Shown here in pieces: positions 45,619-57,168 of a stretch of DNA of 64,000 bases. The notes below the pieces were generated by a model. The model was not told the DNA's origin, ran no database searches, and saw nothing but the letters and a program-made list of their open reading frames with translations. Within the stretch, counting starts at the first letter, position 1. Each line of letters begins with the position of its first letter. Source of the stretch: Setoptus koraiensis (Eukaryota; Arthropoda); contig CM106586.1 in NCBI GenBank assembly GCA_048013815.1, forward strand, positions 9,920,001 through 9,984,000, written 5' to 3'. The position numbers and the translations under genes were made by a program.

Positions 45619-46268
45619 ATTGAACACAACGGCCATAATAATACAATAAATTACAGCAACAATTTTTTGTTGTAATTCTGTTTGTTTGTGAGCCGTGGAT
45701 ACAACCGTGGCCAGCGATCGCCCGATGAGCGATGAGATATCGCACTGTATCGTCCGCCGCCCCTCTCACCGTCACGGCCTGACCGTCGCCGTGTGGCCGT
45801 CGCCGTGTGACGGGCCGTCGGGTATACGAGCTCAAGCACCGGTGTCACCGTGATTGACACGTCAGAGAGGTCAAGTTGCCAGAGTTTGGTAATAACCTAC
45901 AACTGACTTGTGAGTCTCGTTGTGTGCCCATGGCAATTTATTTGATCGATCCATTCATCTCACCAACGATCTTCACACCGGGCCGCTCCACCAAAGCGAT
46001 GGGTGATGATAATTTCTGCTCATTTCCGACCAATTCATCTTGCCTAATCTATTACGACTGCCTGGCATGAATAGCGAGGTGTGAAATGCCGTTTGTTCGA
46101 CCCTCTGATCACTTTTGCCTATCCTATCCATCAACTCGACGGGTCGCAGATCGAGATTGAATCGCCAGCCAGCCAGCTAACTAACTTATCTCTTCTTTTA
46201 CTTTCTCTTTTTATCTCTCGCGAAATCTATTTAATTTGTGTTTCAACTCGCTCACTACACATACACAG

Positions 46269-46760
46269 GACAACGATGACAGCGACACCATTGAGCAACA
46301 CGGAAGCGAGGAAATTATCCAAAATATTGGTATTTTGAAAAGCGATAAAAAGATGCGCAATGGCAGCGCCGAAAGCAGTATGTCTACCACGCCGGATTGT
46401 AGCGAGTCAAATATGTCACAATCGCCCGTTGTCAGGCCAGATAGTACGGCCAGCACCCAAAGTCACGATTCTATTCTGACAGGAGACGATGATTCTATGT
46501 CAAATTCATTGGGACACCACGATTTAGACACCATGAAAACAATGGATAATGGCACACTCAAGGGCTCAATTATTAGTGGTAAGACCGCCACAAGCAACAT
46601 GAACAATAACAATACTAGTAGTGTCAACTTTATGGATTGTCTCAATTTAAATATGACGGCCTCGGAGATGCGCGAATTAATATCGCGCAGGAAGAAATTT
46701 GACCCAAAGAAGGCTCAAATGAACATTAGGCAGAAATACGAGATTATCCAGCAAATGTAA
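46269..46760 (+). CDS. Sip1: NHERF/Sip1-type PDZ scaffold, C-terminal exon
   Basis: This is the last coding exon (163 residues; 454 in total with the PDZ exon). It starts in phase 0 after acceptor ACACAG, matching the PDZ exon's phase-0 donor. Most of it is a Ser/Thr/Asp/Asn-rich disordered linker. The end, LNMTASEMRELISRRKKFDP followed by a basic helix ending QKYEIIQQM, resembles the conserved C-terminus of insect Sip1 and the ERM-binding tail of NHERF. The match of this tail, the phase and the strand are the reasons for joining it to 36341-37213; a cDNA would prove it. Codon use is AT-ending, unlike the GC-ending PDZ exon of the same gene. Confidence 0.8.
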   Translation, partial: DNDDSDTIEQHGSEEIIQNIGILKSDKKMRNGSAESSMSTTPDCSESNMSQSPVVRPDSTASTQSHDSILTGDDDSMSNSLGHHDLDTMKTMDNGTLKGSIISGKTATSNMNNNNTSSVNFMDCLNLNMTASEMRELISRRKKFDPKKAQMNIRQKYEIIQQM

Positions 46761-47622
46761 ACAACAAACTTGCCTTGGATAACATCATACCGTTCATATT
46801 TAAACTACCACTACTACTACTATTATCGTCTAGGTCTAGCTCTACCTACAAAACACGTACGCATGCTTCTGGAGTTTGTTAACTATTAATGGATCTTCTT
46901 TGTCTACCTACACCAAGCTACACAAACACTTACACAATTCAAAGTTATGGTATTCTCATTGTGACAACACAATCAACAGTCATGAATAATTGATAACCAC
47001 TTGACATGATGATAGTATGGTAACAAGATTGCATCGGCTACACCACACATACACACAGACAAGCTGTGACATATGTCAAAAAACTATATCCTTTCCTCCC
47101 TTGTAATTATTTATCTGGTAAGAGTCGAGTTATTTCTATCTCGGTGTCTAATAGTTATTGTCAATCAACCGCAACCAACCAAGCAACCGTTCAACATTTC
47201 ACGGCATCTAACGATAGTCAAAATACTGCTGCTTAGTTCTAGACTCTTTTAGGAACTCACTCATGAGAAGAGGAGTATAGTCTGTATATCATTCATCAAT
47301 TATACATATACAATAATTACTAAAACTGAAAATACATGTAACATTCATTCCTTCACGTTGTAATGCCTAAACTGTTATTTACTCAACGAAAGTAATAAAC
47401 TCGCTGATAGATTGGCTGTCGCCACTAGCGATCATGTGATGAGCGTTAGGCCGGAATGATGTTTAAGTGGACACTTCAACAGGAGAGACTTAATATAAGA
47501 GGTGTAAGTCAAGCTATCGAGTGTGTCATTGTATAACAGTGACAACAACAGTAAATAAATAAGAAAGATACATTCCACAACCTTGCTCTTGTCACAACGC
47601 GTTCTAAGGGGCCTCAATAGCA
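46761..47622. other. 3' UTR space between convergent PDZ-scaffold and PIP-box genes
   Basis: Plus-strand AATAAA at 47394-47399 is a good poly(A) signal for the scaffold transcript, giving a 3' UTR of about 650 bases. The minus-strand gene ends AAT AAA TGA, so an AATAAA hexamer overlaps its own last codons (47626-47631). No other gene seen. Confidence 0.6.
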
Positions 47623-48711
47623 TCATTTATTCGAACGAGCGACGCCTTCGTCACTGGTGTTCGTGCTCATGTCACGATCACTCGCTTGAGAACTTGTACA
47701 ACTACCGCTATTACAGGCACTTTCACTTGGTGTATCAACCGAATTGACACTTGTTTGTGAACTCTCAGTTCCATTGTCCGAGACCGTATTGCAGTGGTCG
47801 TCGTCGTCGTCCACTGATTTGGTTGGTGTGAGCGTTGGTGTTGGCGCTATTGGTGTTGGTGTTTTTATGGTTGTTGTTTGTGTTGTGGTTGTTGGCTCAC
47901 TATTTAAAACCATGATTTCATCATCTTCGGAGCTATCGTCCAACTCTATACATTCGGGTTGCGCTTGATTCGATCCAACGTGACTAGTTGTTGTTGTTGT
48001 CGTGAGTTGTTTGGGTTCATTTTCGTTGGTGTCTCGTTGTTTGTTATCGAGAGATTCTTTGGCCCTGAGAGCTCGCTGAAGACCCATCAATAGTCGGCGT
48101 TCCTTCCTCTTGCTTTTTCTCATTTGATCCTCTGTCACGTATTCCATGACAGTGTCAAGGCCAATGTCATTGAGTATTTCCATGTAAACTCTTGATTTGT
48201 CCAAATTAATCTTTAATTTTTTACCATTTTTCGTCTTGTTTCTCTGGACACTTGCAGCTTTCAAATGTTTGTTCGCTTGCTTGTCCTGTTTCTCCTGTCG
48301 CCTCTGGGCCATGAGCCTAGCATGGTTCTCTTGTTCCCTGAGTATTCGTGCCATGAGCGACTCTTTCAAGGGCATCTGCGGGGTAATTTGTGCCTCGGGC
48401 CTCTTGTTGGGTCCTTTTTGCTCTGCATCATCAGTGCCGTCTGTTGCCAGATCAATGAGGCCAGGGGTCGACGACAAGATTTGCTTGTCGGCCTGCGGAG
48501 GAGGGGTGAGGTTCTCATTTGTGCTACTAAGCAATTTGTTGCATGCTGTTGGCTTGTTGTTTTCGTGATCTGTGTTCCTTGAGACCACTGCTGTCGGGCC
48601 TATTATTGTTGGGTCTGCTGAGGGTAGAGATTTGTTTGTTGTGTCGCTGGCTGACTTGCCCGGATGAGAGAAGGGCCTGAAAAAAGATGTGATTTTCACC
48701 TGGTGCGACAT
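47623..48711 (-). CDS. Unrecognised protein with N-terminal PIP box and SUMO-interaction-like motifs
   Basis: A single-exon frame of 362 residues if it starts at MSHQ (48711). The frame is open 36 codons further upstream, but those residues look like translated UTR and the motif sits right behind this Met. QVKITSFF at 4-11 is an exact PCNA-interacting PIP box (Qxx[ILM]xxFF). LIDLATDGTDD near 85-95 and CIELDDSSEDDEIMVL near 254-269 are hydrophobic-acidic SUMO-interaction-like motifs. A basic, probably helical block (about 117-224, with MARILREQENHARL and YMEILNDIGLDTVMEYVTE) lies between. The tail is Thr/Pro/Ser/Asp-rich. I do not recognise a family. The combination suggests a nuclear replication or repair factor that reads (SUMO-modified) PCNA; this is inference. 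It is tail-to-tail with the PDZ scaffold. Confidence 0.75.
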   Translation of the reverse strand: MSHQVKITSFFRPFSHPGKSASDTTNKSLPSADPTIIGPTAVVSRNTDHENNKPTACNKLLSSTNENLTPPPQADKQILSSTPGLIDLATDGTDDAEQKGPNKRPEAQITPQMPLKESLMARILREQENHARLMAQRRQEKQDKQANKHLKAASVQRNKTKNGKKLKINLDKSRVYMEILNDIGLDTVMEYVTEDQMRKSKRKERRLLMGLQRALRAKESLDNKQRDTNENEPKQLTTTTTTSHVGSNQAQPECIELDDSSEDDEIMVLNSEPTTTTQTTTIKTPTPIAPTPTLTPTKSVDDDDDHCNTVSDNGTESSQTSVNSVDTPSESACNSGSCTSSQASDRDMSTNTSDEGVARSNK

Positions 48712-49558
48712 TGTGAGCTTAGCCGTCCGCTTGCAATGGTAATGATACACCAATATATGTTCTGGTCCAGTAATTGATGAATGAAAATGGTTCGGCAATG
48801 ATCGATGATTATTGTACAAAATAAATATATAATATATGTAAATATAAATATAAATATTTATCTCAAATGCGTTGTAGAGAAATCAAATAAATATGTACAT
48901 CTTCTTGTGGTACAACCGGAATCACACAAGCAACCAGAATGAATATCCATACGGCAACAATGAATATGAGTACTACACACACTGCACACAAGCCGCGTGA
49001 ATGGTGACCACTGCACACAAACGTAAACAAAAGTTGCCTTTTGTTGAAAGTTTGGCGCGCAAACAGCGCGCAACAGCGCAAACTGCACCGCCCCTAGCAG
49101 AGTTTCTTTGAACTAGGTTATTTTCAAATATTCACCATCCATTTCGACAACCTCTCAAATCGCCGACGTTTACACATTGTTATTAGACTGATAATTAGAT
49201 TCTTCTAGACAATCAAAGCTGTTTTAGAAAACCCTACATAACCTAAGGAAATCATTTATTCTAAAAATCCAATCTAAAAAATTCATTAATTTACAATTTT
49301 TCAAACAGGCCGCCGAGTTACTATACTATTCGCTAACTCGAGATCTCCTGTTTGGGGTCCCTCCGAACTGACTATCGGTACTGCCACAGTGAACGTAGGA
49401 CTGTTGTGAAACAATGTAGGATATCACTGCAATATTATTGACGGACATGGTCGCGTATAATCCGACCAGCTTTTAAACTACACATCCGTGTCGGGTGACA
49501 TCACATCAGGTAGTGCTCAGATTAACATGATGTTATAATTACATAATTGTGGACAGTG
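48712..49558. other. Intergenic DNA between two minus-strand genes
   Basis: This holds the promoter of the PIP-box gene and the 3' UTR of the kinesin gene. A minus-strand AATAAA (plus TTTATT near 49255) is a candidate poly(A) signal for the kinesin. An AT-rich run of AATATAAATAT lies near 48825-48860. No gene seen. Confidence 0.5.
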
Positions 49559-52500
49559 TTAACATTTTGATTGTTTGCCTGATGGACCCACGTTTAGAAT
49601 GTACGGAAACCTGCAGCACAAAAGTGAGCAAGAGCTTTTCCGAATGGTTCCATAGTTGTCGTCTTCGTTCTCCGAATGATGGCCCGACGATGAGGATGAC
49701 GATATTTTACCCTCGCCCAAACCAGAGTCTGGGTTGCTCAAAATGATATCTCCTAGCTCCGTGCTGCAGTTGTCGTGTTGGCCCAATTTACCCTCTGCAT
49801 TGGTGGCAATTGTATTGTCTTCATCATCTACTGATGATTTCTGCTTAAAAGCCGTATCAATCTTTTTTGTATCCACTACACCACGATTAGACCGACATCT
49901 TGTGGCGCTAATAATCTGCTGTAGGTCACCTGTTGAGTTACAATTGATCATAGATGTATTGCATGAACTAGTGTAGCCGCTAGATGTTTGCTGTTGATTG
50001 TGGAAATCCAGTTGTTGGTGAATGCGTTTAATGGACGCTGACGAGTTACCCGATATCTGGATCAATTCTCTCAAGCAGCGATGGCAAGGCTTTTTGTCGC
50101 AATCATTTAATTGGTGTGGGCACCCGCTCAATATTTCGTCATGGTGACTGTTGCTCGGATGTGATCTATTCTTAAGCGTGCTAGAATTATTAGTGGAACT
50201 AGAGCAACCCGATGATGTCGAGCAAGCCTTGTTGGATTGGTGATCTTCGTCGCAATAAGACGACGATCGCAGCGGCGTAGGCTTCCTAACCTTGCTATAG
50301 AGTTGTTGATTGCAGTTGCTCTCTGTTGCACCGTTGTCCAAAGAGGTCTCATGAAGATCGTTGTTTACTGTTGTAAGCGACGATAGATGATTCATTATAG
50401 ACGAATGAGAACAACAGTCATCATCTTCATGGTTGTTGTTCAGTGGTGGCAACGGTATAAGCGACAACGAATTTGATGAACTCATCATTTTCACCTGTTC
50501 TAGTGATAACGATTGTTGACAATCGTCGGTCTGTTGTTTCAATGGCGTTATTATTGTGGTCAATTGTTGCAAAAACTGTTCCAATTTCAATTGTTTGGGT
50601 GGCTCAGCGACCACGTCCGACATGGTTTCACTCTGACTCTGTATGTCGATATCGGGGAAGGCGTTGCTGCTTAGGTGTCGTTGATTGGTATCATTTTGAT
50701 CCTCGTCAAGACATCCGATAATTCGAGGATCGGAACTTGTGAGACTGTCGTGAATAGAGGGTGCCCTAGGAAATGGCGGAGTTTCAGCACGCGGTGATTG
50801 CGAGTCAAGTTCGGCGCTGTGCTGGCCTTCGGATGGACAATGACAATCTATCATGTAGAGTTTGGTCCTTGAGAGATTGTCATTGTTTCTAGACAGACAC
50901 TGTCGCCGTTCGACAATGCATGTGTTGCTTCTATTATGCGGCGCTTTATCTATTTGCCTGTCAGAGTGGCCGATTCTCAAGAATGGTATCCTTCTCGGAG
51001 ACAGCAACAATGCATTGAGATCGACCTTCTCTGAGAGTCTTCCTTTAATTCTGGCGCGTTCCTTTGGCTGGCCAGAGCCGGCATTTGATTGATTATGAAC
51101 CACCGTGTCAATACTAGATTGCGACGTTAACGACGACGATCCATGATGATCGACAAAACCGCTGGTGGTGTTGGTGATATCGTTCATTCTGTGTCCGCTA
51201 CTACTGCCACCTATACTTATGTCATTGTTGTCGATGTTGTTGTTCTCCTGCTGTTCGATATTGTTTTGTTGTTCACTGTACATCCTCATGAAACGCTTTC
51301 GCCTCTGCAAGCGCATCGCTGAGAATTGTTGCATAATCAAGGCCAATTTAGACAGGTCAACATTATTCTTGAAGGTCATTTCACAGTCATTCAAATGGAC
51401 TAGGACGAGCGATTTAGTTAGAGCGCCATTGAGATAGGCCTTTAGGAATGACATGAGTATAGTTTGTTGTTCATGCGTAGCACGCCTATTAGTGGTGATA
51501 TGCTTTTGGCAGCCATCAGTGGCTAATTGTGTCTTAGATCTATTGGAGAGCATTGATATCAAATGGTGCGACCATCCGTTTGCCTCATTCAGATTAGTTT
51601 CGCTCGGATGAAGATCGAGCAAACAAAATCTGGAGCTGCTTGTGAACACCTCGCGATCACCGTCGCCAATATCGTTGTTATTGATTGATTTGGTGGTCTT
51701 GGTCAGGGTGACTTTCATTATCATGTTAGGCAAAGATTGGTATTGATGAAGAGATTGTTGCGGTTGTTTTGTTTGCAGTTGGCACAATTCATTGTATCTG
51801 AGCCACACCGATTGAAGTATATCCATAAAATCTTGCGTTTTATCACATCGCCTCTCCACTTGTCTCGCATCGATGTCCCTGTAGAGCAAATCGGCCGATG
51901 ACGACGCCGGTCTGCTCGCTGTTGAAGACACCGCAATGGTCATGTTACGCAAATCACCGTCCAACAACAGATCATAGATACACGAGCTGGGGGCGCCAGG
52001 GTCATCAACCGTTGAACTGCCGTTTGACTTACGGTCTAAGTGGTCTTGCTGTTCCAATGGATGATGCTGCGCAACAGCTAAACATTTCAGGCTAATTTGG
52101 TAGCTAATGTCAATTTGATCTTGCTCGTTTGTTGTTGATGCTTTTCTCCTTGTTTCAACAGTGTCTAACATTAGTCGATCAATGAGTTGATAGCAGTAAA
52201 TCATGGATTTGGGTATCATGGCTTCTATGATGTTATCTGGACAACAATCTGAATTTGCTGTAGCATGTTTACCATTAGTTAAGTGATGGTCGAACATTGT
52301 TAACGGGGATGCTGGACCGAACATGGTTGATTGAGTTTGCCCTGTTAATAGTTGATACAGAGCAAGATGCAGAATTGCCAGAGATATACAGAGCGGGAGA
52401 GAAAGAGAAAAGATTACTATTGAGATAATTCATTTATGAAATTAGCAATTAATTGATGCGATACATTACATTAATGTATCGCTCACAAGTTAGTCGCATT

Positions 52501-55500
52501 GGCGATTGCAAAAGTTTTAGTTTTGGTTGTTTATTATTGTATAATTACAACCAACAGCGACGAGATTTGGCCGTAACACAAAGGGCCGTACACATTGTTG
52601 AGAGAGAGGGAGAGAGAGAGAGAGGAAAAACAACATGATCCAAAACACGATAGCAACGAGACAGAAACAAACAAACAAATAAATAAATAACCAGTCTTGT
52701 TTGCGTGTTTAGCCACTTGCCATCTCAACAATTGAATGATGCTCCTTTTGATTGTGACCAGTTGGTTCCGTCTTTGCTGTTGTTGCTGCTGCTGCCAGCA
52801 CCACTTGTGTGTGGCTGTCATAATTTTGTTTTAAAGTGATGTAGGCTCACAATGACAGAAACAACTGGAAAATGGCAATAAAGTTGGCCTGTTTAACTTG
52901 TTGCCCTGAGCCAAATCGAGCGTGCCGTCCTACCCTAGTCAACATAACAATTAGGCACCAACTGATTTTATTTCAGTTCTTTCCATTTCGCTAATTAACT
53001 TTAATTGTTTCAAGTTGGATAATAAGCTAGCTGAGCAGTAGACGCTGTTCGCTACTATCCAGACTTGATCTTTTGCTTTTGAGCACTCCGGATGTTTTTG
53101 TTGTTTGCAGTAAGGTGATGGCTTTAGGACACTTGCTGGAAGAGAGACCTGTCCGAAACAACAACTACAGGCGCCAACACAATTTTGATTTTTGCCATTC
53201 TCTTCTCAACTATAACTTGCAATGTCCATCCACACACCACCAACATCATCATGCATGCCTCCAGGTGGACTTCTAGGTGCACAATTACTACCAGGAACAC
53301 GGCCAATTGAATGGTTCTTCTTCTTCTCGTTTCTGCTAGCGGAGTATCTTTCTCGAGAAGAGATGTCTCATGCAATGTTTGCTAGCAGTTACATGTTGCT
53401 CTGCCCAACAAGCAGCAGCAACAACAACGAATACGAACCAGGTGACGATATCATGGAGGAAATCTTTTAATACACTCTTTATCGCTACATGTGATGTTGA
53501 TTCAACCGCTAAGTTAGCAGTGACACACAAAATGAAGCGGAAATGGAGACTCCATTAGTTAGCATTTTTGCATTTGTTGCTGTCACGTTATCTGGGTTGG
53601 CCATTGTTTCATCAACGGCAGCAGTAGATCAACAACAACAACAAAAGAAAAAGTAGGAAGCCTCTTCGAGAGAAAACAAAGTACGAGTTCTTGCAGAGTG
53701 TTGACAAATGCCATCGAGATGTCGTACACAATCTGGGTCTGGATGGAGTTGTGTATGCGACAAACAACAATCTGACGGGTTGTTTGTCTTGTAACTGTAA
53801 TTTGTTCATATACACATGCCTTGCATGCTACTGACGATTGCAAACTAATCATCGTCATATGAAGATGATCGATCTCTAGTATGCAAAGTGCCTTTGTTCA
53901 CATAATATTTACACATACATATATGATATAATTGACCTCCCTCGATGGCGTTATAGTTAACTGCAGATATTTTCAAGCTAGCCACACGCCAACTACTAAA
54001 TGTGCTGTAACACGGCCCAATTTACTGTTAGTATTTGCGCCATCACATAAGCGCATTAGCATAGCCGAGGCTTGGACGTTAATTTCAAACTGATTGCTCG
54101 CTATCTCATCATTATCGGGCAACTTTGTGTATGTTTATTTGTTACGCTCTCACTTGATTTCATACGCAACAATAGGATTATTGAACTGTTTGCTCAAGAG
54201 CATCACATTACCATGAACGATTCGCAGTCCAACAAGTCCAATAAACGTACTGCTCTCTTACGCAACAACTGACCTGTATTCGTTGGTTGTGTAAATCAGT
54301 TCAATCACATTGGCTGTGTTGGCTTCTTCTTTTTTTCTGACTCGCTCTTTCTCTGTTAGTTGGACCGCAACCAGAGCTGGTCAATCGCCGATCGTGTGCC
54401 GACAAGTCAATCAGGTCTGTTAATGGGTCGTTTCAATTAACCAAAAGTCAACTATCTACCGTCAATAATTATTGACTAGAGACATTGGCAAAAACATGCA
54501 ATTGTATCTCGGCTAGCCGATAGTGCCAATGTATCTGTCGGCATGAGCTGAATATCATTGGTTGACCACTTGAATCTTCAATTATCACATTATATACATT
54601 ATTTAGAATGAAAGCATGGGCAATGGCATAACGAAACTAGGTAATAAAAGAAGAAGCCCGGATTCACTTTCTTGCGTGTATCAACATCGGCGGCCTCACT
54701 CAATAATTTGTCTAACTAACACTACCACTACCACTGCTTTCGAGCTGAAGAATTGCTAACTCGTTGGAGAATGTGTTGACCGTTACTTCGTTAGAGTTGT
54801 CGCTGACCAACGTTTATCCCAATTGTATCACTACTCACCTGAATCATTGCCTAGGCTCACGATACAGGCATCGGTGCCGTGAATAATGAATGATTTGATG
54901 AGTGATTTAATCATCAGATCAAATTTGGAACTCTGTGGTGTTATCTGGTTTTAGTTAGGGCGGATAAACAAGATAGGAATTGATTAGTATTAGTTGAAAG
55001 TTGCAGGTTAATGCATACTGCTGCAAGCAACAAGCAAATAATCATCGAGCAAGTCAGTTGGAATGAAAAAAACGACGGAATCAATTCTACTGCTAGTGAT
55101 TCTTTTTTTCTTCTCATTATTGACTCACCTGGTATGTTGACGAACTTGTCGCCGCTGGCCTCTGACATAGATGCCATGACAACTGATTCTCGACTGATGT
55201 CTTTTGGCGACAATCCACAATACCTTCAAACCGGAATCTGTTACATTGTTGCTGATGATGTAATAGCGGGTTTCGTTTCTGTTTTGATCTATGGTGCTTC
55301 ACTAGCTCAAATGGATTTTCAATATGAAGATGTTGACCGTCTTGGTGAACATTCAAATATTGTTTGTTGTTGTTGTTATCGACATTGGCGGATGTTTGTT
55401 GTAGCGAGGGTGCGGCAAATTGACGACACGGTCCACATTTACAACCATTTCTCGATCTGATACCGCCATTCACTAACTTGCAAATCAGACGTAACTCTCC

Positions 55501-56580
55501 AATTGGATGGTTATAATCTGACGCCATCTCTTGTGCTTGCTCATTTGTATTCTGCTTTGCTGATATTGTTTGGTGTTGTAGTTGTCGTTGGTTTTGTCGT
55601 TTGGACCAATTCAAATAGTCATAATTCAAAAGATCCGACGCGCTGCCGCTTATGATTTGCTGAGGATGGAGATTTGATTTACTTGATCGGTGGTTGTGGT
55701 GTGATTGCAACAACACCTGGTCGTGACGCTGATTACCATTTTGATAAATTGGCCTGCATAAAGTACCTTGTCTGCTTGTGAACTGGTGGCTGCAATCTGA
55801 TGTTTGATAATTATTATCAATCTGTGTTGTCAATAGTTTATCTTGATGCTGCTTTTTGCAATTAATACTATTATCATTTGCGTAGGTGGAAACAAATAAC
55901 ATTTGATCTTGATCGAATGCGTCGTTTGATCGGAGGGCCCTAGTCGAATGTGTGTCTGGGGTTGGCGCAATTCTTTCAGCGCCACCTCGACGATAGTGGT
56001 GAGGTAACGAAGATACTCGACAACTGTTTCTTTTTTCAGCTCTCTGACTGTGGTGAGATCGTGTCTGATGTTTATTGGTGGTGTTGTTTTGGTAGTGGCC
56101 ACGATTTGATGATGACACCACTGACGACAAAACAGACGACGAGGCTGAGCTAGAGTCTTTGTGATCGCTGCTACCACAGTTTAAACCGGTCGCAGTATCG
56201 TAGACAAAGTGTTGCTGTTGTGTTGCTGACATTTGATCTAGTTGACTGGACGACCATTCTTCGTTGGTATCTTTCCTTAATTCATGACAATTGTCTCTAA
56301 ATACATCTACACTAGAAGCGACAGGTGCTACACGCGCAATCATTTTCATATTGGCTAGTTGATGGCAGTACTGAGTATAATCATCGTTGGGGCGTAGGTT
56401 GTTTGTGAATATCATTGGAGAATTGTTCAATACTGTTGTTGTTGTGGCTGTTGGACACGGCGACAACGATAATGCTGAGCACGACACGTCGTTGTTTGAA
56501 GGATGAGCATCTCGATGTTCATTGTTTTCACGATGCGATTGGTCTTCGTTTGAGTTGGTGGCATTGCTAGTCATGGTCAT
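49559..56580 (-). CDS. KIF26: KIF26/VAB-8-like kinesin with degenerate motor
   Basis: Three minus-strand exons, 55129-56580, 54839-54932 and 49559-52341, join in agreeing phases (0, then 1) into 1442 residues. The motor spans about 361-866: first strand GELRLICKLV; FRFEGIVD near 449-456; FDLMIKSLIKSFIIHGTDAC near 488-507; then the P-loop place SLGNDSGQTQSTMFG (510-524). The switch II equivalent is LLDLHPSE near 756-763, and the motor ends SAMRLQRRKRF. The usual GxxxxGKT is GNDSGQTQ, so the Walker lysine is Thr518, and DLAGSE is DLHPSE. KIF26 proteins are known as ATPase-poor kinesins that bind microtubules and act in cell migration and signalling. Long Ser/Asn/His-rich disordered regions flank the motor. 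The coding frame stays open upstream of the chosen ATG to a candidate acceptor at 56627, so more 5' exons are likely. Confidence 0.82.
52342..54838 (-). other. 2.5-kb intron of the KIF26-like gene
   Basis: GTGAGTAGTG to TATTAACAG. No conserved frame inside on either strand. It holds a GAGAGAG run at 52602-52625 and a perfect 11-bp inverted repeat (GCGATACATTA, loop CAT) at 52458-52482. Confidence 0.75.
54839..54932 (-). CDS. KIF26: 94-nt internal exon of the KIF26-like gene
   Basis: Acceptor ACCACAG before 54932 and donor GTGAGT after 54839. Phase 0 in and phase 1 out, fitting both neighbours exactly. It encodes SSKFDLMIKSLIKSFIIHGT then DACIVSLGNDS, the kinesin helix and strand that lead into the P-loop. 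The introns either side are 196 bp (54933-55128) and 2497 bp (52342-54838). Confidence 0.88.
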
Positions 56581-57053
56581 TAGTGCAAACCGGCAAACTT
56601 TGCAGGCGTAGCATGAATACTTTTCACTGTGGAATGAATAAAATATATTTCATGGCTTAATATTGTTATTACATTTTCAATTATGCTTGCGACTGGTGGT
56701 CACTATCTCTCTTGTTGTCTCATATCGGGCTGGCGCGAGTGCTTGCTTGCAACCGGTGGCAACCGGAACATATAAAACGGTTGTCGATTTGCATGGATGC
56801 TTTTCGCTTCTTTCCTCGTTTTCTCGTTGCTTCACATGGCTTCTGCTTCTTCTTATTATTCTTGTGGCGCTTGCGAAAAAGCATGCAAACATCAGTTGCA
56901 TAAGAGGTGCTCTCAGTTGTTGTGTCCGGTTGATACTGACCACTTGAGAGAGTGTGTTTGTGCAAATCTTGCGATCAGCAGATGCTAATCGAAATTTGAC
57001 ACAACAGACTGACTTCTGTTGGCTGATATTCAGATTTGCAGTTGCTCTTTCGC

Positions 57054-57168
57054 TATAAAAGCACTCGCACAGGTCAAAAGCCCAGTGAGTTTGGTGGGCA
57101 GGCAACTGTGCTGCAAAGGTGGTGTTTGCGTTCCCTCCCACCCTACTTGCTCTAGACGATGCTGTTAC
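57054..57168 (+). promoter_or_regulatory. TATA-box core promoter with a possible 10-nt first coding segment
   Basis: TATAAAAG at 57054-57061 is followed 30 bases later by CCAGTG (A at 57084), an arthropod-like initiator at the right distance. The first ATG downstream, at 57159, reads ATG CTG TTA C and then meets a consensus donor GTAAGT (57169). A short UTR plus a few codons plus a phase-1 intron is the layout of many arthropod secreted and cuticle genes. No matching second exon was found, so the gene is unproven. Without splicing the frame continues as a 40-residue hydrophobic peptide. Confidence 0.35.

Larger units (their letters stand above)
37214..46268 (+). other. 9.06-kb intron of the PDZ scaffold gene
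   Basis: Donor GTAAGT at 37214; acceptor ACACATACACAG at 46268 after a T/C-rich stretch from 46180. Both flanking exons are phase 0. No conserved exon or nested gene was recognised inside. It is filled with GC-rich tandem arrays, GGCCGGCC palindromes and hairpins like those of 1-11 kb, and turns AT-rich from about 44.8 kb. Additional alternative exons cannot be excluded. Confidence 0.7.

Noticed and set aside
45876-46070. 64-codon frame just before the last PDZ-scaffold exon
   Set aside because: No clear acceptor/donor pair in a compatible phase and no similarity to NHERF/Sip1; treated as intron.
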